Notes: generated from the letters alone by a model not told the origin. A DNA stretch of 64,000 nt from Coniferiporia sulphurascens (GCA_002794785.1 NBBA01000019.1:558001-622000), one strand, 5' to 3'; positions 1 to 10,671 are shown, counted from the first letter of the stretch. Numbers and translations: made by a program.

Positions 1-96
1 TCCGGTTCAAGCTGGACCTAATAATATTTTTCCTTTCTTATTTTGGTAGTTAGTTTCGCACTCCGGCATGCACGTTTATTCTCGTTCATGCGCATA

Positions 97-134
97 TGAT
101 CGTATGACCCCTATCACAAACTTTTTGTATTTTG
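97..134 (+). repeat. TIR-like left end, copy 1 (type A)
   Basis: Follows a TA dinucleotide and carries GTATGACCCCTATCACAAA, then a TTTTTGTATTTTG tract. The reverse complement recurs at 10672-10712 with the same subterminal tract. It looks like one end of a TA-flanked inverted-repeat DNA transposon. The family is not identified. Confidence 0.45.
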
Positions 135-233
135 CTTCCACAAAACTCACATCATGGTATTTCCTCTTTGGATCCGGAATACCAAAATATATGTGCATTT
201 TATATCTCATTTGGGTTTTTGGGCATGTGTCTA

Positions 234-486
234 CAGGTGGATGTAAAAAGTTATGGACCGGCCAAAAAAGGAAGGAGGTTCACACTGAGCATCAAAGACC
301 TCTTTCGCTGCTCATGCAGGGCAAACAACTTGACTCAATGTAGGAGGACTTTATAATTAGTGTTAAAATATATTGGCATGTCTATGTACAAGCTGCAGTT
401 ATGTTTTGGCTCATAAAAAAGATTTGAATGAGGGTGTCTAATCTCCTTCCTTTTTCGGCTGGTCCGTAACTTTTTACATCCACCTG
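234..486. mobile_element. MITE with ~45-bp terminal inverted repeats, TA duplication
   Basis: A 253-bp non-coding element. The left end starts CAGGTGGATGTAAAAAGTTA; the right end is its reverse complement, with only a few mismatches over about 45 bp (234-280 against 440-486). Both ends are flanked by TA (232-233 and 487-488). The CAG start and TA target suggest the Tc1/mariner group, which is an inference. The first 14 bases of the end recur once more near 23115, so the family is present elsewhere in the window. Confidence 0.65.
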
Positions 487-488
487 TA

Positions 489-535
489 CTATTGTATGAC
501 CACTCTTACAAAGGGGACCTCCCTTACAAAATTCC
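489..535 (+). repeat. TIR-like left end, copy 2 (type B)
   Basis: Begins right after the TA that also closes the MITE at 486, and reads CTATTGTATGACCACTCTTA followed by ACAAAGGGGACC. The reverse complement with the same subterminal sequence lies at 11180-11226. It is probably the end of a DNA transposon of the same family as the end at 97. Confidence 0.5.
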
Positions 536-1175
536 AGTTCCGAGTCTCCACACAATCAAACTAGCCCCATAAATGCTCATTTACACTCCAGAAGGTTGTC
601 TGACAATGATTGTACAACTTTTTATTCGAAAAAATCTGCTAATTTGGAGGCATTGTCAAAATACTGGTCTTTTAAGTGAGCAGACACTTTTTGGGACTGC
701 CGGCTTGCACAATGTATGTATTTATCAATATTTTTGATATGAGAACTTATCAAATGTAAGCCAAGGTAGACTAATGAGCTGTCCTGGAGTGAGCAGTAGC
801 TTGTGGTGCTTAGAAAAGGTGCATACAACCTGAATTGGTGACAATGGGTGACAAAATGCATCTGGTATGCTACCTGTTTTGGGGCTCCAATTACAAGTTC
901 TGGTTAAGTAGCTCAACACCATTGTAACCACTTATCAGGCGGAGTGTAAAGATGGCAGTTGTTAGATTCGCTCCCTGAATAAAGGATTGAAACAAGTGAT
1001 AACAGATTCACACAATAATACTAGTTAGTTTAGGGCAGGCTTGATACCCTTCACTCGCTAGAGTGTTAGAGCTGATGATGGTGGTAAGAGACAAGAGATG
1101 AATTAAACTGCTTTTTACTGCAATTTTACATTGGGCTTTTATACCCTACATGTTGTAGTCTATTTACTATGTTCC
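536..1175. other. Non-coding stretch before the first LTR
   Basis: No supported gene. Only short ORFs without recognisable content are present. It is probably transposon interior or old repeat. Confidence 0.5.
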
Positions 1176-1736
1176 TGTTACAATTTTCCTTTACTTTTCC
1201 TTATTGCGCTGACTCACTTCCCCTTCATCATCATCAGTCAGCGCAACTCCCCCATTTCTCTGCCTTACTCATCCTTATTTGCCTTGCGCCATAAGATGCC
1301 ATGATGATGCCTTATCGCACCATCATGACGTGCTTTGCTTACTGACCACCATACTTGTATTACCAAGGCCTTCCTTGAGTTTCCATGACCTTCCATAGTC
1401 TGGTAAACATACCTAACCAAGTCGCTACAGTAACAAACACATAGAGTAGCATATAAGCATGTAAACTTCAGTAGCACAAGCCCTAAGCTTGTGCTCTTTG
1501 TTCATACAAGCCCATTATCTGCTACCACCAGTCTACTGTGTGCCATTGTGCCATCAGTCGCTTCGTCGTAACCCAACTCGCTACAGAAGCCCACCACGTC
1601 CACATCGTCGATCAGGAAGCCCCTCTCGCTGATCTCCTTCGACTTACGACATCTAGGAAGCCCTGTTGCCATAACTACCAGCCCCGACAATCAGGAAGCA
1701 CCGACGTTGATCACCGTGTAACCGTTGAGCTTAACA
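1176..1736 (+). mobile_element. LTR copy 1 of the ~560-bp LTR family
   Basis: Starts TGTTACAATTTTCC and ends GTTGAGCTTAACA, the TG...CA ends shared by all copies. It cuts the 5' end of gag: the gag frame resumes at 1738 directly after the LTR, without a primer-binding site. The flanks are GTTCC on the left and GCAAC on the right, so there is no target duplication. This suggests a recombined LTR rather than a clean insertion. Near position 1474 it carries a perfect 8-bp hairpin present in the other full copies. Confidence 0.85.
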
Positions 1737-2730
1737 GCAACCAGTACCCAAGGAGATCAACCTCGCCCGTCCCAACACCTTCGACGGGGACCGCAAGTAC
1801 ACTCGTCGCTTTCTATCTAGCTGCGAGGCGTACCTCCACATCAACTGCCACATATACACCACCGATGAGTTGAAAGTCAACTTCGTCCTCTCCTATATGC
1901 AGACAGGGACTGCAGGAGATTGGGCCATCAACTGCGAAACACTCGTGTCTGCCCTGGCCAAAGATCCCAATGGAAAGACCCTCACCACCATCGTCGGATA
2001 TGGCATGTGGGGCGATTTCAAATGCGATTTCCGCAACACGTTCATCACTACCAATGATGTAGCCAAGGCCTCCCAGGAGATTATGACGCTCCAACAAACA
2101 GGGTCGGCCGACAACTATAACAGCTGCTTCCAATCCCTTGTAACCCGAGCAGGCATGTCTGGAGACAACAACCTCATCCCCATCTATGAGAAAGGCCTCA
2201 GACATGGCCTTCTAGCTCGCATATTGGCAAGCGCCAAGACACCTACTACCATCGAAGAATGGTACCACGAGGCCTCCAAGCAGGATGCCGTTTACCAGCG
2301 ACTCAAGGCCCTCTGTGGCCCGGGACAAACTCCCATTAAACAAGAAAATCGCTTCCGTAACCTCGGAAACAACCAACAGCACCGCCCATATCAGCCCAAC
2401 CAGCGTAATACACAGACGACAACCACCAACCGACCACCACATCTCTCTGAGGAAGAACATGCCAAATGCATGTGCGAAGGACGTTGCCTTGCCTGTAGAG
2501 AGAAAGGCCACAATGCCCGCGACTGTACCAAGTACCAGCAAGGACCTGGCCAACAATGCATGGTTCGCACCATCGACAATGCGTTCCCAATTGTCGAAAC
2601 ACCTGAACCCATTCCGGAAAATCATAATCCTGAACACATCACTGCGAGCATCCGCAACCTGCTCAGTCAATTCGATGAGACGAAGAAAGACGAGATCTTC
2701 GACATCCTGGATAAGCAGGGTTTTTAAAGA
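1737..2730 (+). pseudogene. gag: Ty3/gypsy gag, 5' truncated
   Basis: The structural gag protein of a Ty3/gypsy retrotransposon. The frame is open from 1738 to the stop near 2727. It contains the gypsy gag core (PNTFDGDR, then FVLSYMQTGTAGDWA) and near its end a CCHC zinc knuckle (CLACREKGHNARDC) for nucleic-acid binding. No ATG precedes the core because LTR copy 1 replaces the amino terminus, so the gene is 5' truncated. Protease follows about 15 bp later in another frame. The family call is firm; this copy is almost certainly inactive. Confidence 0.85.
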
Positions 2731-2744
2731 GGAAGCTTAGACGG

Positions 2745-3770
2745 ATGTTAAGTCTTCCTGTTACCATGTCTCCAATTGTAAATTCCGATCCTTTGCTCCC
2801 TGCAATGAAGATCCCAATTTCTATGATTGTCTATGACCAAACCGTCCCCACCAATGCGCTCATCGATTCGGGCGCCAAAGGCCAGTTCATCAATGCCAAA
2901 TTTGTCATCAAGCATTGTATACCAACACGAACACTTGCTCATCCTATTACGGTTCCTAATGCGGATGGATCCACCAACTGTTAAGCTCAACGGTTACGTG
3001 GTGATCAACATCGGGCTTCTGGATCGTCGGAACTGATGGTACAGCAATGGGGCTTCCTAGATGTCGTAAGTCGAGGATGATCGTCGATGGGGCTTCCTGA
3101 TCGGCGATAGGATGTGATGGGCTTCTATAGCGAGTCGGGTTACGACGAAGCAGCTAAGTGGCCAAGCGAATGCACAGTAGACTGGTGGTAGCAGATAATG
3201 GGCTTGTATGAACAAAGAGCACAAGCTTAGGGCTTGTGCTACTGAAGTTACATGCTTATATGCTATTCTATGTGTTTGTTACTGTAGCGACTTGGTTAGG
3301 TGTGTTTACCAGACTATGGAAGGTCATGGAACTCAAGGGAATGCCTTGGTAATACCAGTACACTGGTCAGTAAGCAAAGCACATCATGATGGTGCAAGAA
3401 GGCGACATCATGGCATCTTATGGCGCAAGGTGAAATAAGGATGAGTAAGGCAGAGAAATAGGGGAGTTGCACTGACTGATGATGACGAAGAGGAAGTGAG
3501 TCAGCGCAATTTGGGAATGTAAAGGAAAATTGTAACACCAACGAGCATGGAACTATCACCAAATACACCTGGTGATTAGCTCGCATCGAAGGGAAATCAC
3601 TTCCCTTAAAGTTACTTGTAACTTCTCTAGGCAAGGAAGATGTTATCCTTGGCCTACCATGGTTAAAAAATCATAATCCAGTTATAAATTGGCAAAAAGG
3701 CACGCTCGCTATTGCAAAGGTCACCACCGCTACCTCACTCGCTCAGGAACAGGTTAAAGAAACAAAACCT
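2745..3770 (+). pseudogene. Retropepsin domain of pol, split by a solo LTR
   Basis: The aspartic protease of the same element. The first half (2745-2978) carries the active-site motif LIDSGAKGQFI. The frame is broken by the minus-strand LTR at 2979-3537 and resumes after the duplicated CCAAC with [13 protein letters not shown], the typical second half of a gypsy retropepsin (the ILGxPWL motif). Excising the LTR with one target copy would rejoin the domain, so the insertion is younger than the element. Reverse transcriptase follows. Confidence 0.8.
2979..3537 (-). mobile_element. Solo LTR copy 2, TSD CCAAC
   Basis: A 559-bp copy of the LTR family in reverse orientation, flanked on both sides by CCAAC (2974-2978 and 3538-3542). 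A perfect 5-bp target duplication and the absence of any internal region make this a clean solo LTR. It interrupts the protease domain. The 8-bp hairpin lies at 3219-3239. Confidence 0.92.
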
Positions 3771-4576
3771 GTGGAACAAATGATTCCCCCTGAATACCAC
3801 TGGTACCTCAACATCTTTCGCAAAAAATCAGCAGAACGATTTCCAATATCCAGACCATATGACCATGCTATTGACCTCAAACCCGATTTTGTACCACGTG
3901 ACTGTAAAGTCTACCCACTGGCACCCAAAGAACTGGCAGCACTTGACGAATTCCTAGATGAAAATCTGCGCAAAGGTTATGTTCGCCCATCCAAATCACC
4001 AATGGCTTCTCCTTTCTTCTTTGTCGGGAAGAAGGATACCAGCCTTCAAGGATGCCAAGATTACTGAGCACTTAATGAAGGAACCATTAAAAACGCGTAC
4101 CCGCTACCCTTAATCAGTGACCTCATGGACAAACTCAAAGGAGCCAAATACTTTATGAAACTTGATCTCTGCTCAGGATACAATAACATTCGAATAAAAG
4201 ATGGCGATCAATGGAAAGCCGCTTTTAAAACCCCTCGAGGACTGTTCGAACCCACCGTCATGTTTTTCGGCTTATGCAACTCACCTGCCACTTTCCAAGC
4301 TTTCATGGACGACACTTTCTGCTTCGTAATTCTGGAAGACAGAACCATGATCTACATGGATGACGTACTCATTCCAGCAAACTCACTGGACGAACTATAT
4401 CAATGGACTTGCCGCATATTGGACATATGCGCAGCCAATGATCTATACTGCAAACCAGAGAAATGCACTTTCGGTACACAATGTGTCGAATTTTTAGGAA
4501 TGATCATCACCCCGGATAATATTCACATGGACCCTGTCAAACTTGCAGGAATCGCCGATTGGCCCACCCTGTGTAC
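3771..4576 (+). pseudogene. Ty3/gypsy reverse transcriptase, with nonsense codon, 3' truncated
   Basis: The RT domain of pol. Visible motifs are the YDHAIDL region, [14 protein letters not shown], the [11 protein letters not shown] block and the catalytic YMDD box. An in-frame TGA at 4065-4067 sits where gypsy RTs normally read a charged residue after CQDY, so this copy cannot make full-length pol. The domain stops at 4576 where LTR copy 3 begins. RNase H and the amino-terminal half of integrase are missing altogether. Confidence 0.88.
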
Positions 4577-5137
4577 TGTTACAATTTTCCTTTACTTTTC
4601 CCTTACTGTGCTGACTCACTCTCTCTTCATCATCATCAGTCAGCGCAACTCCCCCATTTCTCTGCCTTACTCATCCTTATTCACCTTATGCCATAAGATG
4701 CCATGATGACACCTTATTGCACCATCATGATGTGCTTTGCTTACTGATCACCGTACTTGTATTACCAAGGCCTTCCTTGAGTTTCCATGACCTTCCTTAA
4801 GTCTGGTAAACACACCTAACCAAGTCGCTACAGTAGCAAACACATAGAGTAGCATATAAGCATGTAACTTCAGTAGCACAAGCCCTAAGCTTGTGCTCTT
4901 TGTTCATACAAGCCCATTATCTGCTACCACCAGTCTACTGTGCGCCGCTGTGCCACTAGTCACTTTGTCGTAACCCGACTCACCTTCAGAACCCTACCAT
5001 GTCCACATCGTCGATCAGGAAGCCCCTTGACAATCATCCCCGACTTACAACATCTAGGAAGCCCCGTTGCCGTAACCATCAGTCTCAATGATCAGGAAGC
5101 ACCGACGTCGATCACCGCGTAACCGTTGAGCTTAACA
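4577..5137 (+). mobile_element. LTR copy 3, recombinant, no TSD
   Basis: A full 561-bp LTR. The left flank is TGTAC, inside RT; the right flank is TCATG, inside integrase. These do not match, and coding sequence for RNase H and the integrase zinc-binding part is absent between the two flanks. It is best explained by recombination between two solo LTRs that had inserted at different pol positions. Confidence 0.85.
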
Positions 5138-5952
5138 TCATGGTAGTCGTAGACCATGACTCGTCCAAAGGCATTGTTCTCATTCCTTGCCACAAGACCA
5201 TTGACACACTCAGAACAGCAAAGTGTTACCATGACAATGTCTATCAGTGTTTTGGACTCCCCAAACGCATTATCTCTGACCGAGGACCCCAATTCGCATC
5301 ACAGGTTTTCCAGACGCTGTGCAAACGCCTCAGAATTAAGTCTAAACTGTCAATGGCATACCACCCACAAACTGACGGACAAACTGAACGCACCAACCAG
5401 GAAGTAAAAGCTTATCTGTGCATTTATTGTGGAACATCACCTCATTCTTGGGCCGACCCACCCATGGACCTGGAATTCTCACACAATATCCAGACCCATT
5501 CAGTTACCAAGACCTCACCATTCACCGTCATACTAGGGTACAACCCTATACCCATACCCTTGGTGATAGAAGATACCGATCTCCCATCTCTCTCACAGCA
5601 CCTGTGCCTCCTTTCTTCAATCAGAAAAGAAGCACTCACCACCCATGACCTAGCACATGCCCATATGGCACGTTTCGGTGCACAAGGCTTCAAACCATTC
5701 AAACTTGGTGATAAAGTCTGGTTAGAAGCCACTAATTTGCATTTCCCCAACTGCTCCCACAAATTATCACCTAAATGGGAGGGACCATTTCCCATAATTC
5801 AGGTACTATCACCCCTGAATTATCGCCTCAAATTACCCAAAGCATGGTGTATCCACCCCGTTTTCCACACCTCCCTTCTTTCGGCATACTCGGAGACTGA
5901 CGCACATGGACCTCCATTCAGTCAACCACTGCCTGACCTGATAGAAGATCAG
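5138..5952 (+). pseudogene. Ty3/gypsy integrase core and C-terminal domain
   Basis: The catalytic core of a retroviral-type integrase. All three acidic positions are visible: Asp in VVVDHDSSKG, Asp in ISDRGPQF and Glu in GQTERTNQEV. The GPY/F-like module (LSPKWEGPFPIIQ) and the HPVFHTSLL motif follow. The amino-terminal HHCC zinc finger is absent because of the deletion marked by LTR copy 3. The frame runs into LTR copy 4 at 5953 and resumes behind it in the chromodomain. Confidence 0.88.
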
Positions 5953-6513
5953 TGTTACAATTTTCCTTTACTTTTCCCTTACTGCGCTGACTCACTTCCT
6001 CTTCATCATCACCAGTCAGCGCAACTCCCCCATTTCTCTACCTTACTCATCTTCATTTCGCCTTATGCCATAAGATGCCATGATGACGCCTTATTGCACC
6101 ATCATGATGTGCTTTGCTTACTGATCACCGTACTTGTATTACCAAGGCCTTCCTTGAGTTTCCATGACCTTCCTTAGTCTGGTAAACACACCCAACCAAG
6201 TCGCTACAGTAGCAAATACATAGAGTAGCATATAAGCATGTAACTTCAGTAGCACAAGCCCTAAGCTTGTGCTCTTTGTTCATACAAGCCCATTATCTGC
6301 TACCATCAGTCTATTGTGCGCCATTGTGCCCTTAGCCACTTCGTTGTAACCCGACTTGCTATAAGAAGCCTACTGCATCCACATCATCGATCAGGAAGCC
6401 CCACCGACGATCATCCCCGACTTACGACATCTAGGAAGCCCCGTTGCCATACCATCAGTCTCGACAATCAGGAAGCCCTGACGTCGATCACCGCATAACT
6501 GCTGAGCTTAACA
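5953..6513 (+). mobile_element. Solo LTR copy 4, TSD ATCAG
   Basis: A 561-bp LTR flanked by ATCAG at 5948-5952 and 6514-6518. It is a clean solo LTR inserted between integrase and chromodomain; the pol frame continues across it if the insertion is ignored. Confidence 0.92.
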
Positions 6514-6692
6514 ATCAGCAGGAATACGAAATCGAGGCCATTATCTCACACAAGGGCGCCGCAAACAGACGGCGTTTCCTAGTCAAGTGGAACGGCTATC
6601 CGTCTTCCGAAAACCAATGGCTCACCAAAAAAGATCTTTCACATGCTTCCGACACCCTGGAAATGTATAAAAACCTCAAAAAAATCACCTAA
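6514..6692 (+). pseudogene. Chromodomain at the pol C-terminus (chromovirus)
   Basis: After the ATCAG duplication the frame encodes EYEIEAIISHK, then RRFLVKWNGYP and a W-containing helix, and stops at 6692. This is a chromodomain, the histone-reading module at the end of chromovirus integrases that directs insertion into chromatin. It places the element in the chromovirus branch of Ty3/gypsy. Confidence 0.85.
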
Positions 6693-6721
6693 CTTCCTTT
6701 ATCCGCTTTACATTCCCTTCT

Positions 6722-7931
6722 ATGCCCACCGCCTACATCACCACCGACAACCACCTCTGGTATCTCACCATCGCCATACCCAGCAGCCTCTTTGTCTTCA
6801 TTTGCGCACTCACTACCACTATTCAGGCCCAAACTCACCATCTCCCACACATCCAATACCCCACTGTCGCCAACCGCCAACCTCTCTCTCCAACTCTCCC
6901 CATTCAAAACCCACCAGTCGAAATCCGCCACCAGGAGTACCAACCCCGCAGATCCACTCCTACTCGCCAGGATGTCATCGAACAACTCAGACGCACTTTC
7001 CCAGAGGATTTCATCCAACCCTTGGACCTCACTGAAATCAAGTTCGAAATAGAGGGACTGGAAAACCAGCTAAGCCGCACCGATCCACCCTCCGTCAATC
7101 TACTCCTTCACCTTGCCAATTTACACAACCAAGCCGTTCTCTTCCATGAGCTCGCACTCACAGCCCAACTCCAGGAGCAGCAGAACCAGCGCCGAGTACT
7201 GTCGCCACCACCACCTGGCAACCTGTCGCCAGTACCCAATACATGACCTGAATCGGCAAACTGCACCCCTCCTCCCACGTACCATCCTCCAACATGTTCT
7301 CGCAGCCCCAGACCTGGATACGGATGTCAACCAGCTTCTTTCCACCCACCCCAGGTCGCACCAGATCAACCGGATGCGCCAATGCCTACAGACACTGGAG
7401 GACATGCAACGCCTGGCATGGCACGCTCAAGAGATAACTGAGATGCTGGACTCTCATCTGAGTAATCTGGTTGACGACCTCCGGCTCCTACGCAACACGG
7501 ACTATGAGGCCCTCGAGGAAGAAGGTATCCACACCGTACTCATCCCTCTTCATCCTCAGGCGCACCTCTACTGACCAGCACCAGCTCCCCCACTCGTCCC
7601 AACAGTTCCGTCCTCACCTACAATCACTCGTTGCAACTCCACGACACAGACCGACCCGCTTCCAGTCCAAGTCCCACCCCCGTCCCAGTCATTGTCCTCG
7701 TCATCCTCACGCACGCACTGCTCCGCCTGCCTATCACCGGCACACCTCACCACATACTGCCTAATGTATATGTGCCCATGGTGCAAGAAGAACACGCCCC
7801 ATCACCCTCCGGGCGAATGTCCTCAACACGGACAAGAAGCACCATCACCGTCCCCAGTCGCAGCAACGCCCACCCCAGACGAGAACCGACCACCATCACC
7901 CCCAGGATCTAATGCACCAAACGGTAGATGA
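6722..7931 (+). pseudogene. Extra ORF downstream of pol, frameshifted, coiled-coil plus zinc-knuckle-like end
   Basis: A long coding-like stretch follows the chromodomain but is spread over three frames: 6722-7246, 7113-7574 and 7692-7931. Helical, Leu/Gln-rich segments (for example 7113-7574, with HAQEITEMLDSHLSNLVDDL) are followed by a Cys-rich tail (CSACLSPAHLTTYC, then CPWCKK and a last Cys/His) that resembles paired zinc knuckles. It is probably an accessory ORF of the element broken by small indels. I do not recognise a named family. Confidence 0.5.
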
Positions 7932-8105
7932 ATGGTACGCCTCTCTGATCTCAGGGCCCACGTTCTCCTACAGTCGTACATGGACGACATAGCAGCCGGC
8001 GTCAATCTCGACGACATCAATATGGGGTCCAACAATGATGACCACTCCAACTGAGGAGTTCCTAGTCCACAGTGACAGAAAACTAGCATGTGTCTGCAAT
8101 GACCC

Positions 8106-8666
8106 TGTTAAGCTCAACAGTTACGCGGTGATCGACATCGGGGCTTCCTGATCATCGAGACTGATGGTATGGCAATGGGGCTTCCTAGATGTTGTAAGTC
8201 GGGGATGATCATCAGTGGGGCTTCCTGATCGATGATGTGGATGCAGTAGGCTTCTTATAGCAAGTCGGGTTACAACGAAGTGGCTAAGGGCACGATGGCG
8301 CACAATAGACTGATGGTAGCAGATAATGGGCTTGTATGAACAAAGAGCACAAGCTTAGGGCTTGTGCTACTGAAGTTACATGCTTATATGCTACTCTATG
8401 TGTTTGTTACTGTAGGGTCATGTGTAAGGTCGTTTACATGGCTATGGAAGGTCATGGAAACCCAAGGAAGGTCTTGGTAATACACGTTGAGGTATCAGTA
8501 AGCAAAGCACGTCATGATGGTGCATTAGGGCGTCATCATGGCATCTTATGGCGCAAGGTGAAATGAGGATGAGTAAGGCAGGGAAATGGGGGAGTTGCGC
8601 TGACTGATGATGACGAAGGGGAAGTGAGTCAGCACAGTAAGGGAAAAGTAAAGGAAAATTGTAACA
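8106..8666 (-). mobile_element. Solo LTR copy 5, TSD GACCC
   Basis: A 561-bp LTR in reverse orientation, flanked by GACCC at 8101-8105 and 8667-8671. It is a clean solo LTR downstream of the accessory ORF. Confidence 0.92.
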
Positions 8667-9090
8667 GACCCTAAACTACTACTCCTGGGTATGACCTTAA
8701 AAGGCCCATTAGTGTGTTTTTCACTTTAGTTTTTTTTATGCCCACTTCTCTGCTTGTTATCATCCTTGTTGGCAGTTTGCCTTTTCCTTATTGTTTATTG
8801 GCCTTCATTTGGCCCTATAGGTTAATATGACTCGCAATCCAGGTTAGGGATTCTTTTTGCATCTTTTTTCTGCTTTTTCACTGTCTTCAGACATCATACC
8901 ATTAATATTGGTGAAAGACCTGGATTAGGTACCAAAGAGCGTGGTAACAAACTCTGCGGTGAACCTAGCATTACACTTAAAGACCTGCTAGGCCAGCATC
9001 TTGATACACTTGGATTTTCTTTCGACTCGTCTCTATTTTTATTTTTATTTTTGACAATTCGGTGACTTGTCGATCCTAAATGGGAGGCAA
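8667..9090 (+). other. Element 3' region with possible polypurine tract
   Basis: Non-coding and T-rich. It ends with the purine-rich AAATGGGAGGCAA directly before the TG start of LTR copy 6, as a polypurine tract would. This makes copy 6 the candidate 3' LTR of the host element. That is an inference from position and composition. Confidence 0.45.
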
Positions 9091-9649
9091 TGTTACAATT
9101 TTCCTTCACTTTCCCTTACTGCGCTGACTCACTTCCCCTTCGCCATCATCAGTCAGCGCAACTCCCCCATTCCTCTGCCTTACTCATCCTCATTCACCTC
9201 GCACCATAAGACGCCATGATGACGCCTTCTTGCACCATCATGACGTGCGTTGCTTACTGATCACCGTACTTGTATTATCAAGGCCTTCCTTGAGTTTCCA
9301 TGACCTTCCATAGTCTGGTAAACACACCTAACCAAGTCGCTACAGTAGCAAACACATAGAGTAGCATATAAGCATGTAACTTCAGTAGCACAAGCCCTAA
9401 GCTTGTGCTCTTTGTTCATACAAGCCCATTATCTGCTACCACCAGTTTACTGTGCACCCCTTGACCATCAGTCGCTTCGTCGTAACCTGACTTCGCTACA
9501 GAAACATATAGTGCCCACATCATCGATCAGGAAGCCCCACCGACAATCATCTTTGACTTATGACATCTAGGAAGCCCCGTTGCCATACTACTAGTTCCAA
9601 CGATCAGGAAGCCCTGACGTCAATCACCGCATAACTGTTGATCTTAACA
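9091..9649 (+). mobile_element. LTR copy 6, candidate 3' LTR
   Basis: A 559-bp LTR preceded by a purine tract. Its right flank (AAAGC) does not match its left flank (GGCAA). It abuts a truncated inverted LTR at 9650, so the end of the element was rearranged. Confidence 0.8.
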
Positions 9650-9847
9650 AAAGCCTTGGTAATACAGGTAAGGCATATCAGTAAGCAAAGCACGTCATGA
9701 TGGTGGAATATGGCATCATCATGGCATCTTATGGTGCAAGGTGGATAAGGATGAGTAAGGGAGAGAAATGGGGGAGTTGCGCTGACTGATGATGCTGAAG
9801 AGAAAGTGAGTCAGTGCAATAGGGGAAAGTAAAGGAAAATTGTAACA
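9650..9847 (-). mobile_element. LTR copy 7, truncated fragment, inverted
   Basis: About 198 bp matching the U3 part of the LTR in reverse orientation, ending in AAGGAAAATTGTAACA. It lacks the hairpin and the remaining two thirds. It lies head to head with copy 6. The next five bases, GTTCT, differ by one from GTTCC left of copy 1, which may be a decayed target duplication of a composite unit. Confidence 0.75.
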
Positions 9848-10454
9848 GTTCTGGTGTCCTATCGTCTATTGGCATAAAGAGTGCTTCAGGTCCTATAGCA
9901 TTTATATTTGTTATCCTACTATACCCTGGTGTCACTCTATATGATGGTTCATCATTGAACCACCATATTATAATCTCCTTATCTATTGGTACTAACTCCT
10001 GTCTTTGGTTTGCTTCCTTTCGACCTACTGTTGTGTGTCCTTTGGCTATGAAGTTGGCTTTGTATGTGAATATTTGTTCTCATAATTGTTTATTGATAGT
10101 ATGAACTATTTGGTGTGCTGCTTCTGCATAATCAGTTGATGTAATAACCACCCTTTGATAACATAATTCATTATGTGGCTGATTATAAATCTTGGTTCTT
10201 GTGTAAGTGCTGATTACATATCTATTCAATTGGTATGAGAACATAGTCGCTCTATGTTCAATTATTACTTCTAGCCTTTCTGCCACTTGTTGTTCCCTTG
10301 TAGTATGATCGAATGTAATTTGACAGTTATCGTATCCTGCATTCTGTCCTACTGTTGCACATGCAATATTAAATGCCTTCCATGCTACTTGGTCTGCGTC
10401 TTTACAGCGTTGACATAGATTCCTTGTATCAATTAGAGTTACAGGTCTTGCCAT
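9848..10454 (-). pseudogene. Orphan gene, in-frame stop, cut by an LTR
   Basis: On the minus strand a 124-residue frame starts at 10454 (MARPVTLIDTRNLCQRC) and stops at 10080. The same frame stays open after that TGA for about 75 more residues (EQIFTYKANFIAKG to DDRTPEL) until LTR copy 7 cuts it at 9847. The product would be about 200 residues, soluble-looking, with Cys residues near the start. I do not recognise the family. One nonsense codon plus truncation suggest a dead gene, perhaps cargo of the surrounding DNA transposon. Confidence 0.4.
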
Positions 10455-10671
10455 GTTGATCTTGCTAATCCGTCGATCCGGCGATCACGATTTTCATCAA
10501 TTTACTAACAGCAGTGACAGTCCGTGACAAAAGTTTGTAGATGGGGAGCACCTTCATTCTGAGAGATTCTGCTTATAAAATTATACCCAGAAAAATCACA
10601 GACATAGATAAATATGAGTATAGCCATCACACGAAAGCAAACTTGACTTGATCAAAATTTTAGTGTTGTAG

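Noticed and set aside
1176..9649. One complete Ty3 element with paired LTRs at 1176 and 9091
   Set aside because: The left copy lacks a primer-binding site and sits directly in the gag frame, the flanks do not match, and pol lacks RNase H; it is a rearranged remnant.
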